The notes beneath the pieces are model-generated. The model was not told where the DNA came from, made no database searches, and saw only the letters and a list, made by a program, of their open reading frames with translations. Positions 51,598 to 60,470 of a DNA stretch of 64,000 nucleotides are shown piece after piece. The stretch lies in the NCBI GenBank assembly GCA_020072845.1, contig JAIQGF010000001.1, positions 62,001 through 126,000 on the forward strand, written 5' to 3'. The translations under genes and the position numbers were made by a program. How positions within the stretch are numbered: the first letter of the stretch is position 1; each line of letters begins with the position of its first letter. The DNA comes from Terriglobia bacterium (GTDB lineage: Bacteria > Acidobacteriota > Terriglobia > Terriglobales > Acidobacteriaceae).

Positions 51598-52486
51598 AGA
51601 TGTGGCCGCCTTGCACGGCCCCGCCCTGGCTGCGGCGCAGCGCAGCCTCCAGGGCGCGCCGGGTGAGCGAACCTACCAGGGTGCGCTTGTAACCCACCGA
51701 GCCGCGCATGTCGGGTTGGGGATCGGCGGCAGCCATGGCGGCCTCGGCGGCGCGCGCGATGGTCTGCGAGTTCAGCTCCTTGCCGGCGAGCTCGTCTTCA
51801 GCGGTGCGGGCGCGGATTGCGGTGAGCCCGACGCAGCCGAGCACGATGTGCGCCTCGCGGCAGGTGGCGCGGTCGTTCATGGTCAATTGCGTGGCGACGC
51901 TGGCGGTGGCATACACGGGAGCGCAGCGCTTGAAGGCAACGTAGGCTCCGCCGGCGGCGCCTTGCGGAACGTGCACCAGGATTTCGCGCACCACCTCGCC
52001 GGGCGCGAGCGCGGTGGTGTAGGCGTCAAGAAAAAAATCGGAAATCGAAATGCTCCGTTCGCCTGCCGGGCCAACGCAGCGCACCTCGGCGGGAAGCGCC
52101 AGCAGCGCGGCGCCCCAATCGCCGCTGGGATCGGCCTCGGCGAGCGATCCGCCGATGGTGCCGCGGTTCCGCACCTGCACGTCGGCAATGCCAGCGGCGC
52201 AATCGTGCAGCAGCGGGATGGCGCGCACGGCGGCGGAGGCGGCAAGGTCAGCGTGCCTCGCCATCGCGCCCAGGCGCAGGTCGCCATTGGCGCGGTGGAT
52301 GTACGAAACGCCGGGAACGAAGTTCAGGTCCACCAGGTGCGAAGGCGAGGACAGCCGCAGCTTCATCAGCGGAATCAGGCTCTGGCCGCCGGCGAGCAGC
52401 TTGGCGTCCTCGCCCAGTTCGGCAATCATGGACGCGGCTTCCTCAAGCGAAGCGGCGCGATGGTAACGGAAGGCGTGCGGATACAT
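51590..52486 (-). CDS. Molybdenum hydroxylase FAD-binding subunit
   Basis: 298 residues of the CoxM family: FAD-binding [25 protein letters not shown], then [23 protein letters not shown] and the C-terminal CO_deh_flav_C domain ([26 protein letters not shown]). It is the first gene of the minus-strand molybdenum hydroxylase series (order FAD, FeS, CoxG, Mo). 93 bases separate it from the permease stop upstream. Confidence 0.92.
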   Translation of the reverse strand: MYPHAFRYHRAASLEEAASMIAELGEDAKLLAGGQSLIPLMKLRLSSPSHLVDLNFVPGVSYIHRANGDLRLGAMARHADLAASAAVRAIPLLHDCAAGIADVQVRNRGTIGGSLAEADPSGDWGAALLALPAEVRCVGPAGERSISISDFFLDAYTTALAPGEVVREILVHVPQGAAGGAYVAFKRCAPVYATASVATQLTMNDRATCREAHIVLGCVGLTAIRARTAEDELAGKELNSQTIARAAEAAMAAADPQPDMRGSVGYKRTLVGSLTRRALEAALRRSQGGAVQGGHIYA

Positions 52487-52579
52487 GAATGAGCCCCACT
52501 CTCATTCCGACCGCCGGAGCAAGACTCCGGGCGCACCAATTTATCAGAAACCCCGGCTGGTACGGCAAGGGCAGCTCCA

Positions 52580-54088
52580 TCACGGAGCCGGCTGTGTGGC
52601 ACGGGTCTCTGACCCGTGGCCTCCCGGGTCGTAGACCCGGGCCACACGGCTCGCGCGTCGCCACAGGACGTAACACAGCGAAATAAACGCCAGCCATGGA
52701 ATGCCCGCGAGCAGCGTCACGCGCATTCCCTCCACCCACCACGTGGTCAGCAGGATGGCGATGATCGAGGCCGCTCCCAGCAGCGTGGTAAACGGATATC
52801 CCGGCATGCGCACCGGTAGCGGCGGCGCGCCACTCTGTTCCCAGCGGCGGCGAAAGGGCAGGTGAGTCAGGAAAATCATCAGCCAGATGAAAAGCCCGCC
52901 GAACAGCGCGATCCCGAACATGTAGACATACGCCGTGCGCGGGTACAATGCGGCCATCACGGTAGCCAGCGCCAGTCCGAAGGTGGACATGAGCAGGGCG
53001 TTGACCGGCGTGCCCTGGCGCGAGACCTTTCCAAACACGCCGGGCGCATAGCCGCCGCGCGCGAGCGAAAACATCATGCGCGTGACCAGGTAGAAGTTGC
53101 AATTGATGCTGGAGAGTGCGGCGGTGAGCACGACAAAGTTAACCACGTGCGCTGCGGCTGGGATCCCCATGACTTGAAAAACGGTGACAAACGGGCTGGC
53201 GGTGACGTCGGCGCCCGGCTGAATGCGGTCCCAGGGCACCACGCCGATGAGGACAATCATCGCTCCGATGTAGAAGAGGATGAGCCGGCCGACCATGGAA
53301 CGCATGGCGCGGGGCACGGCACGCTCCGGGTCCTTGGCTTCTCCGGCGGTCACCGCGACAATCTCGGCGCCAATGTAACCGTAGATGACAAACACGATCG
53401 CCATCCACATTCCGGACAAGCCGCGCGGGAAAAATCCGCCGTGCGCGGTGAAATTGCGCGCGCCAATTGCCGGGTGACCGGCGCCCAGCGGCATGGCCGC
53501 CCCAAACACGATGAAGAGAACAATCGCGACCACCTTGATCATCGCAAACCAGTACTCAAACGTGCCGAAGCTGCCCACGCTGCGGGCGTTCACCCACAGC
53601 AGCCCCGCCGAAAATCCGACGATCCACAGCCACGAGGGCACGTTGGGGAACCACCAGCGGCAGTACACCGCGACTGCGGTGGCTTCGCCTCCGATGGCAA
53701 TCGCCTGTACCGCCCAGTAGGTGTAACGAACCACGAAGCCGGCCCAGCGGCCGAGATAAATTTCGGCATGAACGCCGAACGACCCGGCGGTGGGATGCGC
53801 CACCGACATTTCCGAGAGCGCGCCCATCAGCAGCAACGTGATCGCCGCGCCGAGCACGAAGGTGAGGATCACGGCCGGCCCGGCGGCGCGCACGGCCAGC
53901 GAACTGCCGAGGAACAATCCGGTGCCGATGGCGCCGCCAATCGCGATCATCGCCAACTGCCGCGACGACAGCTGGCGATGCAGGCCGGCTTCCTTGTCCA
54001 CCACCACAGACGAAATGTCGGCGAGCGAGCGGCTTTCGGCCTTCAAAGAGTTCCCCACGGGTGCCGAGAGTATATCCCGCAGGCCCAC
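52580..54088 (-). CDS. APC family amino acid permease
   Basis: 502 residues with twelve hydrophobic segments. The amino-acid permease signature starts at LSSRQLAMIAIGGAIGTGLFLGS; other family blocks are EMSVAHPTAGSFGVHAEIYLG and GYIGAEIVAVTAGEAKDPERAVPRA. It would import an amino acid or related N-compound by proton symport. The last about 18 residues (VYDPGGHGSETRATQ) derive from the palindromic repeat. It sits directly upstream of the Mo-hydroxylase genes and may import their substrate. Confidence 0.88.
   Translation of the reverse strand: MGLRDILSAPVGNSLKAESRSLADISSVVVDKEAGLHRQLSSRQLAMIAIGGAIGTGLFLGSSLAVRAAGPAVILTFVLGAAITLLLMGALSEMSVAHPTAGSFGVHAEIYLGRWAGFVVRYTYWAVQAIAIGGEATAVAVYCRWWFPNVPSWLWIVGFSAGLLWVNARSVGSFGTFEYWFAMIKVVAIVLFIVFGAAMPLGAGHPAIGARNFTAHGGFFPRGLSGMWMAIVFVIYGYIGAEIVAVTAGEAKDPERAVPRAMRSMVGRLILFYIGAMIVLIGVVPWDRIQPGADVTASPFVTVFQVMGIPAAAHVVNFVVLTAALSSINCNFYLVTRMMFSLARGGYAPGVFGKVSRQGTPVNALLMSTFGLALATVMAALYPRTAYVYMFGIALFGGLFIWLMIFLTHLPFRRRWEQSGAPPLPVRMPGYPFTTLLGAASIIAILLTTWWVEGMRVTLLAGIPWLAFISLCYVLWRRASRVARVYDPGGHGSETRATQPAP
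52594..52647. repeat. 54-nt three-stem palindromic element (second copy)
   Basis: Closing stem GTGTGGC (52594-52600) with GCCACAC (52641-52647); inner hairpins ACGGGT-CTCTG-ACCCGT and CCCGGGTC-GTA-GACCCGGG. Same orientation and same GSETRATQ-coding frame as the copy at 6791-6842; here it forms the C-terminus of the permease. Confidence 0.85.
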
Positions 54089-54096
54089 TAACGATG

Positions 54097-54134
54097 GTGC
54101 CCCACATCTGCCCGCCTTTGGCAGACGTGGGTGA
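54097..54134. repeat. Palindromic repeat CCCACATCTGCC/GGCAGACGTGGG
   Basis: Arms 54101-54112 and 54120-54131 around a CGCCTTT-like loop. It shares the GGTGCCCCA start, CTTT loop and GTGGGTG end with the copy in argD. It lies just upstream of the permease gene. The rest of the gap (54135-54308) shows no gene. Confidence 0.65.
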
Positions 54135-54308
54135 CTGTAGGGATTTGCCCTGGCTGCGACGGGAGCCTTCGCATGGCGGGAGGATCACTTCCAAGCGTGA
54201 TGTGCATCACGCCCCACTGTAATCGACTCCCTATCCGGCGCGCCGCCATACATCAGAGACTGTTCGCGGGGCGACCGCCCACCATTGGGTCTGCCCCGGT
54301 ATAGCACC

Positions 54309-55178
54309 ATGGCTGCGACCTTCAATGACGGCCTGAAACTGCGGCGCATCCTCTTTGCCACTGATTTCTCGGCGTCCGCGCTGGCTGCCCTGCCGCAGGC
54401 CGCGCGCCTGGCAAGGAATTCAGGGGCCCGGCTTTACCTCGCCCATATCATTGAGATTCATGCGTGGAAAATCTCGACCGAAGCGGCTCTGCAACTCCGT
54501 ATTGATGCCACCCGCCGGCTCGATTACACCCTCGCCCTGCCGGAATTGCGCGGCATCAGCAGCCAGATGGTCGTGGGCGACGGCGCAGTAACCGCTGAAA
54601 TCCTGCGCATCGCCCAGGAATACGCGGCGGACCTGGTGGTGACCGGGACGCGTTCGCGTCACGGCCTCATCCACTATTTTGCCCACTCGGTCGCCGAGCA
54701 GCTCGCGGAATCCGCGCCGTGCCCGGTTCTGACTGTCGGCCCCCGTGCTCGCCCGGTGGCCGTCGACGCGCCAATCCGCAATATTGTCCTGGCGACCGGC
54801 CTTAACCCCGGCGCGGCCGCCGGAATCTCCTATGCGCACTGGTTTGCGCAAGCGCAGGGCGCCAAGCTATGGGTAGCCCACTCCCTGCATCCGCATTCTC
54901 CGCTCAGCGAAACCGACTCGGCGGAAAGGTGGCTGAGCAAGCTCGTTCCCGGCCAACCGGGGGTCGAGCGTGTGGCCGAGGTGGGAAGCGTGGAGCAGGT
55001 CACGGTCATGCTGGCCGAAAGAGAAGGCGCCGATCTGGTGATGTTGGCGCCGGGATTGGGCTCACGGCTGCCGCAGATCGCGCGTTACGTCGCCTGCCCG
55101 GTCATGGCCGTGCGCTATGCCATCCCGATGATCCGCCCGAGAAGTTTCGGGGCGGAACTTACTGGAAGCCAGAAGTAA
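54309..55178 (+). CDS. Universal stress protein with two Usp domains
   Basis: 289 residues. First Usp domain about 10-145: RRILFATDFSASALAALPQAARLA, and the ATP-binding type VVTGTRSRHGLIHYFAHSVAEQLAESAPCPVLTV. Second, shorter domain about 155-280 with NIVLATGLNPGAAAGI and LVMLAPGLGSRLPQIARYVACPVMAVRY. The ATG at 54309 is used; an in-frame TTG 24 bases upstream is less likely. Convergent with the aminotransferase (7 bases between stops). Confidence 0.87.
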   Translation: MAATFNDGLKLRRILFATDFSASALAALPQAARLARNSGARLYLAHIIEIHAWKISTEAALQLRIDATRRLDYTLALPELRGISSQMVVGDGAVTAEILRIAQEYAADLVVTGTRSRHGLIHYFAHSVAEQLAESAPCPVLTVGPRARPVAVDAPIRNIVLATGLNPGAAAGISYAHWFAQAQGAKLWVAHSLHPHSPLSETDSAERWLSKLVPGQPGVERVAEVGSVEQVTVMLAEREGADLVMLAPGLGSRLPQIARYVACPVMAVRYAIPMIRPRSFGAELTGSQK

Positions 55179-55185
55179 TCTTCAG

Positions 55186-56502
55186 TTACCTCGCTGCTGC
55201 GGTCGCCGGCTGCGCGGCGGTCACCGCCGCAAATGCCTGGTCGAGCATGCGGATGGCTTCATCCACGTCCGCCTTGCTGATATTCAGCGGCGGCGACATG
55301 CGAATGGCGTTGCCGTAGAGCCCGCCCTTGCCGATGATCAATCCCGCGCGGCGCGCCTCGTCGAGCACGCGGTTGGTTTCCTGCGGCGCCGGTTCCTTGG
55401 TGTTGCGGTCTTTGACCAGTTCGAGCGCCTGCATCAGGCCCATGCCGCGCACGTCGCCGATCAGGTCGTACTTGTCTTTCAGTCCTTCCAGTCCTTCGCG
55501 AAAATGTTGGCCGACGGTGTGCGCGTTGTCCATCAGCCTGTCTTCTTCGATCAGGTCAATCACCGCCTTGGCCGCGACCGAGGTCACGGGATTGCCGCCG
55601 AAGGTCGAGATTTGCAGGCCCTTGAAGCTGTTGGCGATCTCCGGGCGCGTCATGGTGACACCCACCGGCACGCCGTTACCCAGACCCTTGGCGGAAGTCA
55701 TGATGTCGGGTGTGACCTCCCAGTGCTCGATGCCGAACCATTTCTTTCCGGTGCGGCCCCAGGCGGTCTGCACTTCGTCGCTGATGAAGTCGCCGCCATA
55801 CTTCTTGACGATCTTGAACACGATCTTGAAGTACTCCGGCGGCGGCGTGATAAATCCGCCCAGCCCCTGGATGGGTTCGGCCAGCATGCCGGCAATCGCG
55901 CCCGAAGTCGAGGTCTGGATCACGCTCTCCACATCTTCGGCGCACTTCACGCCGCAGTCCGGATACTTCAGTCCGAAGGGACAGCGGTAGCAGTACGGAT
56001 TCATGGCGTGCACCACGCCGAAGGCAGCCGGCAATGACGCGCGCCAGCTATGCATGCCGGTCATGGACTGCGCCGCCTGCGACCGGCCGCTGTATCCGTG
56101 GCGCAAAGCCACAATCTCGAAATGCCCGGTGTGCATGCGGGCGAACTGGACGGCGGTCTCGTTCGCCTCCGTGCCGCTGTTGGTGAAATACGTTTTGCTG
56201 ATCTCGCCGGGCGCAATCTTTGCCAGCTTCTCCGCCAGCGCGACAATGGCTTCATTGGGCAGCACCGTCGAAGCGTGCTGGATTTTGTCAATCTGCGCCT
56301 TGATCTTGGTGGTGACGCGCGGGTTCGAGTGCCCCACCGAGATGGTCACGATGCCGCCGAAGAAATCCAGGTACTTCTTGCCTTCGGTGTCCCACAGGTA
56401 CTGCATGCTGGCGTGCTCGGTCACCAGCGGGTCGGTGAAGTAGGTGGTAACGGAGGGGAACAGGTACTGCTTGTATTTGGCGATGATTTCGTCGCGAGTC
56501 AT
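55186..56502 (-). CDS. Class III aminotransferase (PLP-dependent, AGXT2-like)
   Basis: 438 residues from the ATG at 56502. PLP-enzyme landmarks: YFTNSGTEANETAVQFARMHTG, SDEVQTAWGRTGKKWFG and the Schiff-base lysine in MTSAKGLGNGVPVG. The insert with NPYCYRCPFGLKYPDCGVKCAEDV is typical of alanine-glyoxylate aminotransferase 2-like and omega-amino acid aminotransferases. Substrate probably an omega-amino acid; it could serve the catabolic cluster. Confidence 0.87.
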   Translation of the reverse strand: MTRDEIIAKYKQYLFPSVTTYFTDPLVTEHASMQYLWDTEGKKYLDFFGGIVTISVGHSNPRVTTKIKAQIDKIQHASTVLPNEAIVALAEKLAKIAPGEISKTYFTNSGTEANETAVQFARMHTGHFEIVALRHGYSGRSQAAQSMTGMHSWRASLPAAFGVVHAMNPYCYRCPFGLKYPDCGVKCAEDVESVIQTSTSGAIAGMLAEPIQGLGGFITPPPEYFKIVFKIVKKYGGDFISDEVQTAWGRTGKKWFGIEHWEVTPDIMTSAKGLGNGVPVGVTMTRPEIANSFKGLQISTFGGNPVTSVAAKAVIDLIEEDRLMDNAHTVGQHFREGLEGLKDKYDLIGDVRGMGLMQALELVKDRNTKEPAPQETNRVLDEARRAGLIIGKGGLYGNAIRMSPPLNISKADVDEAIRMLDQAFAAVTAAQPATAAAR

Positions 56503-56544
56503 GGGCGCCTCACAGAAGGAATTGCAGACCGGGAAATATAGCAC

Positions 56545-57072
56545 CGTGATTGGCTGTTAGCCATTGGCCGTCGGCAATTAGTGGGGGCCAAGCGTGCGGT
56601 AACTGATGTGGTAATAACTCTGGCTGGTTGCTGTTGCGGCCCCCCCCTCCCCCTCCCCGAACGAAGGATCAACAACATAGGCCCGGGATACCGGCCAGTA
56701 ACCCAAGGTTACCTGGAGGATCGGGCGTGTACTGCGAGGACAACTTTGACGGGCGCTAACGGGCAGCATTTGTTACCAAGTCAGTAAACGAGCTTATAGA
56801 GACACCACAAACTCGCGCGCACTGGGCACAGAACCAGAGTAGGAGTTGTCAACGGTTTTGTCTGTGACAAGAGCAGGAAAATTTGTGAGATGCTGCCAAA
56901 TTGGGATGGCGGCGGGGGCATAGATAATGATAAGGGCCGTTCACGCCAGTTGACACAGAGCATAACGCGCTGAGGTTACGACGGCAGGGATTGCCTTATC
57001 GCAGATTACCCGGAAGATGAAGTCTTCCCGCGCTGTGATCTGGAAACGGATGAAGCTGCCAGCTCGGAATGG
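56545..57072. other. Gene-free stretch with low-complexity segments
   Basis: 528 bases with no credible gene on either strand. It contains a short phrase repeat (GGCTGTTAGCCATTGGCCGT, 56552-56571) and a pyrimidine tract (C7-T-C5-T-C4 type, about 56640-56658). Base composition falls compared with the flanks. Nothing else is recognised. Confidence 0.5.
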
Positions 57073-57594
57073 ATGGTGAGGCACGTGAGGCTAAGGAAAC
57101 GCGTAGGAAAACTCAGACACAGGCCAACGCCGGACGAACTTAAGAGGATGCTCCGCAAGCACGTGAGCTTTGAAATAAATAGATTTCGTGCAGCAGCCTC
57201 GCTTTGGGGTAAGTCCAGGTATGGAGTACCTGCAGACGCGATGATCCGGGAGTCGGCTTTGATCCATTTCCGGTTGCTCCTTGACTTTTTCTATCCGCGC
57301 GGCGGAGCGGCTAGCGGGAAACACAGGGATGTGATCTGGTCTGACTACTTGCCCGACCCCGGTCTGCTGAGCCCGGGATTTCGTGCATTGCTCATGCAGC
57401 CGTCTTGGCTCCAACACCATCGGGACCAGCTTGACTGGCGACTCGCTCACCTGACGATGTATAGGTTCGACTTCGAACAGCAACCTGCGTGGCAACCCGA
57501 CGAACAATTCACTCATATCGAGCAACTCATAACCCACTTCCTTGCCGCGTTGCCTACGGAGATGCGGGCACTCTTTGACTGTAAGCGCCAGTAG
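57073..57594 (+). CDS. Hypothetical protein
   Basis: 173 residues, mostly helical, no signal peptide. The first part is basic (HVRLRKRVGKLRHR), followed by helices with RESALIHFRLLLDFFYPR and QLDWRLAHLTMYRF. No family is recognised. A 169-residue frame on the other strand covers the same bases; the plus frame was preferred because it has a more protein-like composition and ordered helices. It is in a lower-GC segment between two unusual gaps. Confidence 0.5.
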   Translation: MVRHVRLRKRVGKLRHRPTPDELKRMLRKHVSFEINRFRAAASLWGKSRYGVPADAMIRESALIHFRLLLDFFYPRGGAASGKHRDVIWSDYLPDPGLLSPGFRALLMQPSWLQHHRDQLDWRLAHLTMYRFDFEQQPAWQPDEQFTHIEQLITHFLAALPTEMRALFDCKRQ

Positions 57595-57703
57595 GCGCAA
57601 CTGCTGAGGAATCTACCCGCGCTGAAGGGATGGTGAGGCGGTGCGCGGCGAAGAGCGGGCGAAAGATTGACGGATGCCCCTATTCATGGCAGCGTTCGCT
57701 GGT

Positions 57704-58462
57704 ATGAAGCGCCACGTAATTGCAGCCGTGTTCATATTATCAGCCGTCGTAGCCGTAGAGTCCCAGCAAACCTGCCCGGTTCAAATCGAGAAGATCGGAA
57801 ACGGAGCCAAAGCTGGGATGATGGCTGGACTTCTTGGTGCTGGCCCTTTGGGGCACCCACTTGAAATCCGATATGCCAATCGCTCGGACAAGCCAGTTGC
57901 GGCCATTCGATTTGGGGTTGGTTACCTAAATTCCATGCACGAGCTGTCATACGTGGGAACTGTCGACACAAAGGACAGCCACCTTTTGAAACCAGGGAAG
58001 AGCTATGGCGTCGTTAGTTCAGAAATTTTTGGCACCGAGAAGAAGCCGATGGCATGGGTGGAAAAGGTAAGATTTTCGGACGACACCTACTGGAGCGATG
58101 ACGGATCCAGGAGCTGCGGCAATTTTCAACCGCCACCAGAAATTCCATCGAACACTGATTCAACAAAATCACTAAGAACCCCTGCTCCTAGACTGGTTTC
58201 ATCTCTGCCGTCAACAGAAGTCGCACGCATGATACGAGCCGGCGCGCGGACGACCTACATTTCGTCATACCCAATCGGTGCAGAAGTCATGATGGAGGGG
58301 AAGTCGCTAGGGTTGACTCCGCTGATTTTCGTCCTACAGCCCAGTGAGCAGTACGATGTGTCCGTTATCGCCGATGGCTATAAGCCAGTGACCGCCAAGC
58401 TAAGGGCAGGGCTAGTTCTGGTCGTGCAAATGGAAAAAGGGGACCCTCAGAAACCGAACTAA
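57704..58462 (+). CDS. Secreted PEGA-domain protein
   Basis: 252 residues from the ATG at 57704 with signal peptide (HVIAAVFILSAVVAVES). The C-terminal about 60 residues form a PEGA-like beta domain (SSYPIGAEVMMEGKSLGLTPL, VSVIADGYKPVTAKLRAG). The middle part (ANRSDKPVAAIRFGVGYLN) looks like a beta-sandwich of unknown type. Function unknown; PEGA domains are surface-layer or wall-related. Lower GC than neighbours. Confidence 0.68.
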   Translation: MKRHVIAAVFILSAVVAVESQQTCPVQIEKIGNGAKAGMMAGLLGAGPLGHPLEIRYANRSDKPVAAIRFGVGYLNSMHELSYVGTVDTKDSHLLKPGKSYGVVSSEIFGTEKKPMAWVEKVRFSDDTYWSDDGSRSCGNFQPPPEIPSNTDSTKSLRTPAPRLVSSLPSTEVARMIRAGARTTYISSYPIGAEVMMEGKSLGLTPLIFVLQPSEQYDVSVIADGYKPVTAKLRAGLVLVVQMEKGDPQKPN

Positions 58463-58529
58463 CTTTGGCTGCTTGATGCGTAACTGGCGATAAATCGTCT
58501 TATCACAAGTTGCGTCCTGGAGCGGGAGT

Positions 58530-60272
58530 CTAAGGCGACGAGGCGCTGGCGGTCTGCACCAGCGCTGATTTGACAATATCCTCCAGCCGCAGTTCCAGCC
58601 CGCCGTATTCCGGATGGTCGTTGAGTTCCAGCGTAAACGCCACATCCACCGCGTCGCCGGCGAGAATCGAGGCTTGCTGCACCCGTTCCGCCATGCGCCA
58701 TCCGAGCGCATCAATCCCGCGCGCGAATTTCCCGGGACCATTGGCCAGCCGCATCTTCACGTGCTTCTCTTTCAGAATCTTGGGCGCCAGGGCGACGCGC
58801 GCGCCGCGGGCGGCAAACACCGGCTCGGGATTGCTCATGCCGAACGGATTCAACTGCTGCACACATTCATAGAAGGCGGGCGTGACCTGGCTTAGCGGCA
58901 GGTCGCCGTCATATTCCAGAACGCGTTCGAAATCGGCAGGCGTGAGCCGCTCGCGTGCGTAGCGATCGAGCGCCGCCCGCAGCGCCGGGACGCGGTCGCA
59001 GGGCAGCGAGAAGCCGACCGCATGCGCGTGTCCGCCGAAGCGCGTAAACATCTTCCGGCAGGATTCCAGCGCGTCCAGCAAGTGGAAAGCGGGAATCGAT
59101 CGCCCGGAACCGTACGCCTCGCCATCTTCGCGCGAGAGCACCAGCGCCGGACGGCCGTAGCGCTCCACCACGCGCGTGGCGGCGATACCGATCACGCCGC
59201 GATGCCACTGGTCGCCGTCCACCACCAGGCAAAATGAGTCGCGCACCTCGGGCGCGCTCGCCAGCCGCTCCTCGACCGCTTCGAATATCCGCTTTTCCTC
59301 CAGTTGGCGGTCGGCATTGAGCTGGTTCAGCCGCGCCGCAATTTCCTGGGCGCGTCTAGCGTCTTTGACGCTGAATAATTCAATGACGTCCTGTGCGACA
59401 TCCATTCTTCCCGCCGCGTTTAACCGCGGCGCGATGCGGAAGGCCACGTCGGTCGCGCTCAGCTTTTTTGCGCTCAGCGCCGCAACCTCCAACAGCGCCT
59501 TCAAGCCCGCATTCACCGGATGCCGCAGGCCGTCGAGTCCGAGCGAGGCGAACACGCGATTCTCGCCCACCAGCGGCACCGCGTCGGCGATGGTGGCGAT
59601 GGCAACCATCTTCAGAAACGACGGCAGCAGGCGCGCCCGCCCGCTTTCCTCCAGCAGCAATTGCGCCAGCTTGAACGCTACCCCCGCTCCGCACAGCGCT
59701 TTGCAGGGATACGCGCAACCCGCCTGGTTGGGATTCAGCACCGCCAGCGCCGGCGGCACGCCCTGCCCTTCCGGCAGGTGATGGTCGGTGACGATCAGGT
59801 CCACGCCGAGACGCCGCGCGGTTTCGGCGGCGGCAAAGGCGCGAATGCCGGTGTCCACGCTGATGATCAGCGACACTCCGGCGGAGGCGGCGCGCTCGAT
59901 GACGTCGTCCTGCATGCCGTAGCCCTCGCGGATGCGGTGCGGGACGTGGAAGTCGGCGCTGCCGCCGCACAGCTCGATCGCGGTTTTCAGGATCACGATC
60001 GCGGTGGTGCCGTCCACATCGTAGTCGCCGTAGATGAGGACCTGCTCGTGGTTGGCAATGGCGCGGCGCAGACGCTCGGCGGCCGTGTCCATCCCGAGCA
60101 TCAGGTGCGGCGAGTGAAGCTGGTCGAGACTCGGGTGCAAGAAGTTGTGCGCTTGTTCGCCGGTCGTGATGCCGCGGGCAACCAGCAGGCGGCCAATGAC
60201 AGGGGGAAGTTTGAGATCGGCCGCGAGTCGGGTTGCTTGCTGCTCATCGGCGGTTCGCAGTTGCCAGCGCAC
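58530..60272 (-). CDS. recJ: Single-stranded-DNA-specific exonuclease RecJ
   Basis: 580 residues with all RecJ motifs: GDYDVDGTTA (motif I), the SVDTGI region (motif II), VTDHHLPEG (motif III, DHH), the C-terminal DHHA1 motif SGRSIPAFHLLDALESC and FGGHAHAVGFSL. A C-terminal OB-like domain follows (ILKEKHVKMRLANG). It degrades ssDNA 5'-3' in recombination and mismatch repair. It is a single-gene unit here. Confidence 0.95.
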   Translation of the reverse strand: MRWQLRTADEQQATRLAADLKLPPVIGRLLVARGITTGEQAHNFLHPSLDQLHSPHLMLGMDTAAERLRRAIANHEQVLIYGDYDVDGTTAIVILKTAIELCGGSADFHVPHRIREGYGMQDDVIERAASAGVSLIISVDTGIRAFAAAETARRLGVDLIVTDHHLPEGQGVPPALAVLNPNQAGCAYPCKALCGAGVAFKLAQLLLEESGRARLLPSFLKMVAIATIADAVPLVGENRVFASLGLDGLRHPVNAGLKALLEVAALSAKKLSATDVAFRIAPRLNAAGRMDVAQDVIELFSVKDARRAQEIAARLNQLNADRQLEEKRIFEAVEERLASAPEVRDSFCLVVDGDQWHRGVIGIAATRVVERYGRPALVLSREDGEAYGSGRSIPAFHLLDALESCRKMFTRFGGHAHAVGFSLPCDRVPALRAALDRYARERLTPADFERVLEYDGDLPLSQVTPAFYECVQQLNPFGMSNPEPVFAARGARVALAPKILKEKHVKMRLANGPGKFARGIDALGWRMAERVQQASILAGDAVDVAFTLELNDHPEYGGLELRLEDIVKSALVQTASASSP

Positions 60273-60351
60273 TGAAGAAAAGTATCACGAGTTGCGAGTC
60301 CCGAGTCCCGGGCAATTACCCGAGGGAACCGTGTGTTCTCGGGTCAAACGT

Positions 60352-60435
60352 CACCACCGAGGCACCGAGTTCACCGAGTCACACCGAGAAGATTATTCCT
60401 CGGTGTTGCTCTGTGGCCTCGGTGTCTCGGTGGTG
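60352..60435. repeat. Inverted CACCACCGAGGCACCGAG repeat (copy 2)
   Basis: Left arm 60352-60388 (CACCACCGAGGCACCGAGTT and onward), right arm 60399-60435 ending GGTGTCTCGGTGGTG. The arms pair over about 37 bases with mismatches. The same element lies 10 kb away at 50391-50494. Confidence 0.8.
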
Positions 60436-60470
60436 AATATTAGAGGTCGCCGGGGACTCGCGTCTCGCGA

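Noticed and set aside
47838-52486. Carbon monoxide dehydrogenase (coxMSL) call
   Set aside because: The active-site loop reads GPNRGYSR, not AYRCSFR; only the subunit architecture is shared.
57091-57600. 169-codon minus-strand frame
   Set aside because: It overlaps the plus-strand hypothetical gene almost fully; the plus frame looks more like a folded helical protein. The choice is not certain.
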